From: Janthinobacterium sp.
GTDB lineage: Bacteria; Pseudomonadota; Gammaproteobacteria; Burkholderiales; Burkholderiaceae_D
Length of the DNA stretch: 35,068 bases
Direction of reading: 5' to 3'
Assembly (NCBI RefSeq): GCF_009923995.1
Contig: NZ_RFSK01000061.1
Coordinates: 1-35,068 of the forward strand
Shown here: in pieces, positions 33,602 through 35,068 of the stretch
Layout of the letters: every line of letters begins with the position of its first letter
How positions within the stretch are numbered: the first letter of the stretch is position 1
Made by a program: the position numbers and the translations under genes
The notes under the pieces: model-generated
Database searches by the model: none
What the model was told of the DNA's origin: nothing
The model's input: only the letters and a program-made list of their open reading frames with translations

Positions 33602-33938
33602 GCGGCGCTCCCTTGCAGTTGCAGGCAGGGCAATGACGGGAACGGCAGCGAGGCGGCGTAGGCAGACAAGGACAAGCTCCTTCAAGTGAACCCGCAGGCG
33701 CGGGCGGCAGTCCAGCCCACATGGGGATGCTTGCAGTCTTTTCAATCAGACGACCCCACTATGCAGGGGGCAACGCCAAAAGCCGGATCGCAACCCGGCT
33801 TTTATTACAACGTCACAACGCCTGACAACGCCAGCGGCCGATGTACGGCCAGGCCGCGCAACCGCACTTCAGTACGGGGGCGCCGGGCCGGTGCGCATCG
33901 CAGGCCGCCTGCCGCGCTCAGCGCGGCTCGGCCAGGCC
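33602..33938. other. 337-bp intergenic region between mtfA and the winged-helix gene
   Basis: Holds the mtfA promoter (not resolved), a terminator at 33778-33806 for the minus-strand winged-helix gene, and a compact hairpin GCCGCGC-TCA-GCGCGGC (33911-33927) 11 bp after that gene's stop. Several CAACGCC copies occur near 33771-33835. No gene is supported. Confidence 0.6.
33778..33806 (-). terminator. Rho-independent terminator for the winged-helix gene
   Basis: Stem AAAAGCCGG / CCGGCTTTT (9 bp, arms 33778-33786 and 33795-33803) with an 8-nt loop. On the minus strand the stem ends in TTTT. It lies 130 bp downstream of the stop at 33939; the plus strand also carries a T-rich end (TTTTATT), so it may work both ways. 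Confidence 0.65.
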
Positions 33939-34559
33939 TTACTCGGCCGACTTTTGCTGCGGCGCGCCGAACAGGGCAGCCACGAGCGGATCGCGCGTCA
34001 CGGGACCACGGTTGACGCGGATGGCGTAATGCGTGTCATCGGCCAGGATGTGGAAGTGGCGGCCGCTGCCTGCCATGCTCTGCTCGCGCAGGCCCGGACG
34101 GTCCTTGCGCGGTGGCGCGCCTTCGCGTTTCGGCTGCACGATGGCGGCCAGGAAGGCACGCACGCGCTCTGGGTCGGGGGTCAGCTGGTACACTGCCTTG
34201 CCCAGGTAGGTGGCGGTGCCTTCGATGTAGCGGGCCAGTTCGATCACGCCCGCTTCGCGCAGGTCGCGGATGTATTTGCGGGCGCCCGATGGCGAAAACT
34301 TGAGGAACCACGCGATTTCGTCAGCCAGCATTTCGTGCAGCGACAGTTCGCCGATCAGCTTTTGCATGTTTTCAATGCGGCGCAGGGTGGCGGACGTGGA
34401 ACGCACCCGCTCGATCGGTGCCATGGAAATGGGATTCATGCGCTCCGGGGGGATCGGTGCTGCACGTTCGACCATTTGCGAGCCTTTTTCGGGGCTACGA
34501 AGTTCCTGGTGCGCTGCCTTTAATTCGCTCTTCACGTGAGACTGAGTCATTGCATGCAT
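33939..34559 (-). CDS. Winged-helix DNA-binding protein, 206 aa
   Basis: A 206-aa protein. Residues 1-55 are polar and disordered; about 58-135 form a winged helix (ATLRRIENMQKLIGELSLHEMLADEIAWFLKFSPSGARKYIRDLREAGVIELARYIEG), with the recognition helix SPSGARKYIRDLREAG; the tail after 140 is basic and Pro-rich, ending GAPQQKSAE. AAGGAG gives a good site 7 nt before ATG 34559. No effector domain, so it is probably a small DNA-binding or nucleoid-type regulator. Similar proteins occur in Oxalobacteraceae as hypothetical or ArsR-like regulators (recollection, not checked). Confidence 0.8.
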   Translation of the reverse strand: MHAMTQSHVKSELKAAHQELRSPEKGSQMVERAAPIPPERMNPISMAPIERVRSTSATLRRIENMQKLIGELSLHEMLADEIAWFLKFSPSGARKYIRDLREAGVIELARYIEGTATYLGKAVYQLTPDPERVRAFLAAIVQPKREGAPPRKDRPGLREQSMAGSGRHFHILADDTHYAIRVNRGPVTRDPLVAALFGAPQQKSAE

Positions 34560-35011
34560 TTGAATACTCCTTTTTTAACGATTACCGGTAGCCCGGATTG
34601 TTAAATTCTTGGCAATTTTTATGCCAGAAAGCCACAAATCCAGGGCGTCTGACCAAAGAATGCCAGCGCGCCCCCTCCTGGTCTGTGCGTTAACGAACAT
34701 TAGAAGCAAGAAAGTGAAAAATATTTCCATGTGGAATTATTTTCTCGCTGCTGCCTTCCCCCTCGCCGCTTCCTTCCCCGATTCACTCCACCGATTTCTT
34801 CCTACACCCGTGCCCCCCCGCGCACGCACCCGCATCCCGGCCTGTATTCGCCCCGCTAGGTGAAATAGCGAACAGAAGCGCCTGCGCTCTTGCAATAAAT
34901 TCAAGCCTCATGCGCGGTGCCTGCGCTGGCCCGGTGCCGCTAGCCGCATCGGCCCCTGCCCCTGGCACCGCCTGCTGTTCGCGTTGCGACAACTCTTGCA
35001 AAGGAAGCATC
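34560..35011. other. 452-bp intergenic region, divergent promoters
   Basis: Between the minus-strand winged-helix gene and the plus-strand lipoprotein gene, so it must contain both promoters. The left part (34565-34745) is markedly AT-richer than the rest of the window; the part from about 34750 to 34850 is strongly pyrimidine-rich on the plus strand. No gene, clear hairpin or repeat array is supported. Confidence 0.5.
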
Positions 35012-35068
35012 ATGAAAATCGCCTGCCTGCTGGCCGCCGCCGCCCTGCTCACCCTGTCCGCCTGTAAA
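35012..35068 (+). CDS. Lipoprotein, N-terminus only (truncated by window end)
   Basis: Nineteen codons visible: MKIACLLAAAALLTLSACK. A basic start, hydrophobic Ala/Leu core and the lipobox LSAC followed by Lys define a type II signal peptide. AAGGAAG lies 5 nt before the ATG. The mature protein is outside the window, so function is unknown; small lipoproteins of the entericidin type are one possibility. Confidence 0.75.
   Translation, partial: MKIACLLAAAALLTLSACK

Noticed and set aside
34609..34863. 84-aa plus-strand ORF in the intergenic region
   Set aside because: No ribosome site, no motif, atypical composition; lies in the AT-rich and pyrimidine-rich promoter region.

Overview
The window is high-GC DNA, densely packed with genes and short intergenic gaps. 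Gene content points to an aerobic betaproteobacterium of the Oxalobacteraceae, most likely Janthinobacterium or a close relative such as Massilia or Duganella. The clues are suhB divergent from trmJ, a PHB-type acetoacetyl-CoA reductase, a BlaI / M56-M23 / TonB-receptor cluster, rhlE, and an amidohydrolase cassette with XapX microproteins. This genus assignment is inference. I see no rRNA, tRNA, CRISPR array, insertion sequence or prophage; the region reads as chromosome with accessory cassettes.

Layout, left to right. (1) 1-1210: start of a large hybrid sensor protein (REC-REC-GAF) cut by the window edge, using a TTG start. (2) 1515-4640: three-gene minus-strand operon encoding a Tat-exported small subunit, a GMC flavin oxidoreductase and a membrane-anchored lipase-like hydrolase. 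(3) 4720-5920: an MFS efflux gene broken by a frameshift in a CG run, followed upstream by a LysR regulator that overlaps trmJ by 4 bp. (4) 7690-7875: divergent promoter region between trmJ and suhB. (5) 8735-11678: minus-strand cassette of a YcaC-like hydrolase, a YtcJ-like amidohydrolase and two overlapping XapX/DUF1427 membrane microproteins. (6) 12149-16251: BlaI-type repressor, a BlaR1-like M56 protease fused to a degenerate M23 domain, and a TonB-dependent receptor, with a recognisable promoter and two operators. (7) 16521-18911: rhlE, a long imperfect hairpin, a terminator and hydroxypyruvate isomerase. (8) 19003-21230: a lipoprotein with an overlapping helical partner, a VOC protein and a DksA-type zinc-finger protein. 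(9) 21231-21536: two abutting tandem-repeat arrays. (10) 21537-24907: phaB, a small protein with an NHLP-like leader and an odd isoleucine-rich tail (possible orphan RiPP precursor), a UspA protein, and two small proteins. (11) 25012-27983: polar amino-acid ABC importer. (12) 28088-32721: exported S12 serine hydrolase with a TPR-like tail, divergent from a LytS/LytTR two-component pair. (13) 32729-35068: MtfA-type peptidase, a winged-helix regulator and the start of a lipoprotein.

Functional themes are envelope sensing and proteolysis (hybrid kinase, M56-M23, S12 hydrolase, LytS/LytTR, MtfA), small-molecule turnover and uptake (GMC operon, amidohydrolase cassette, ABC importer), and stress or storage physiology (UspA, phaB, a 17M-like protein). 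The most unusual loci are the small protein at 22514-22834 with the GC-only hairpin after it, the degenerate M23 domain in the BlaR1-like sensor, and the ~108-nt hairpin after rhlE.
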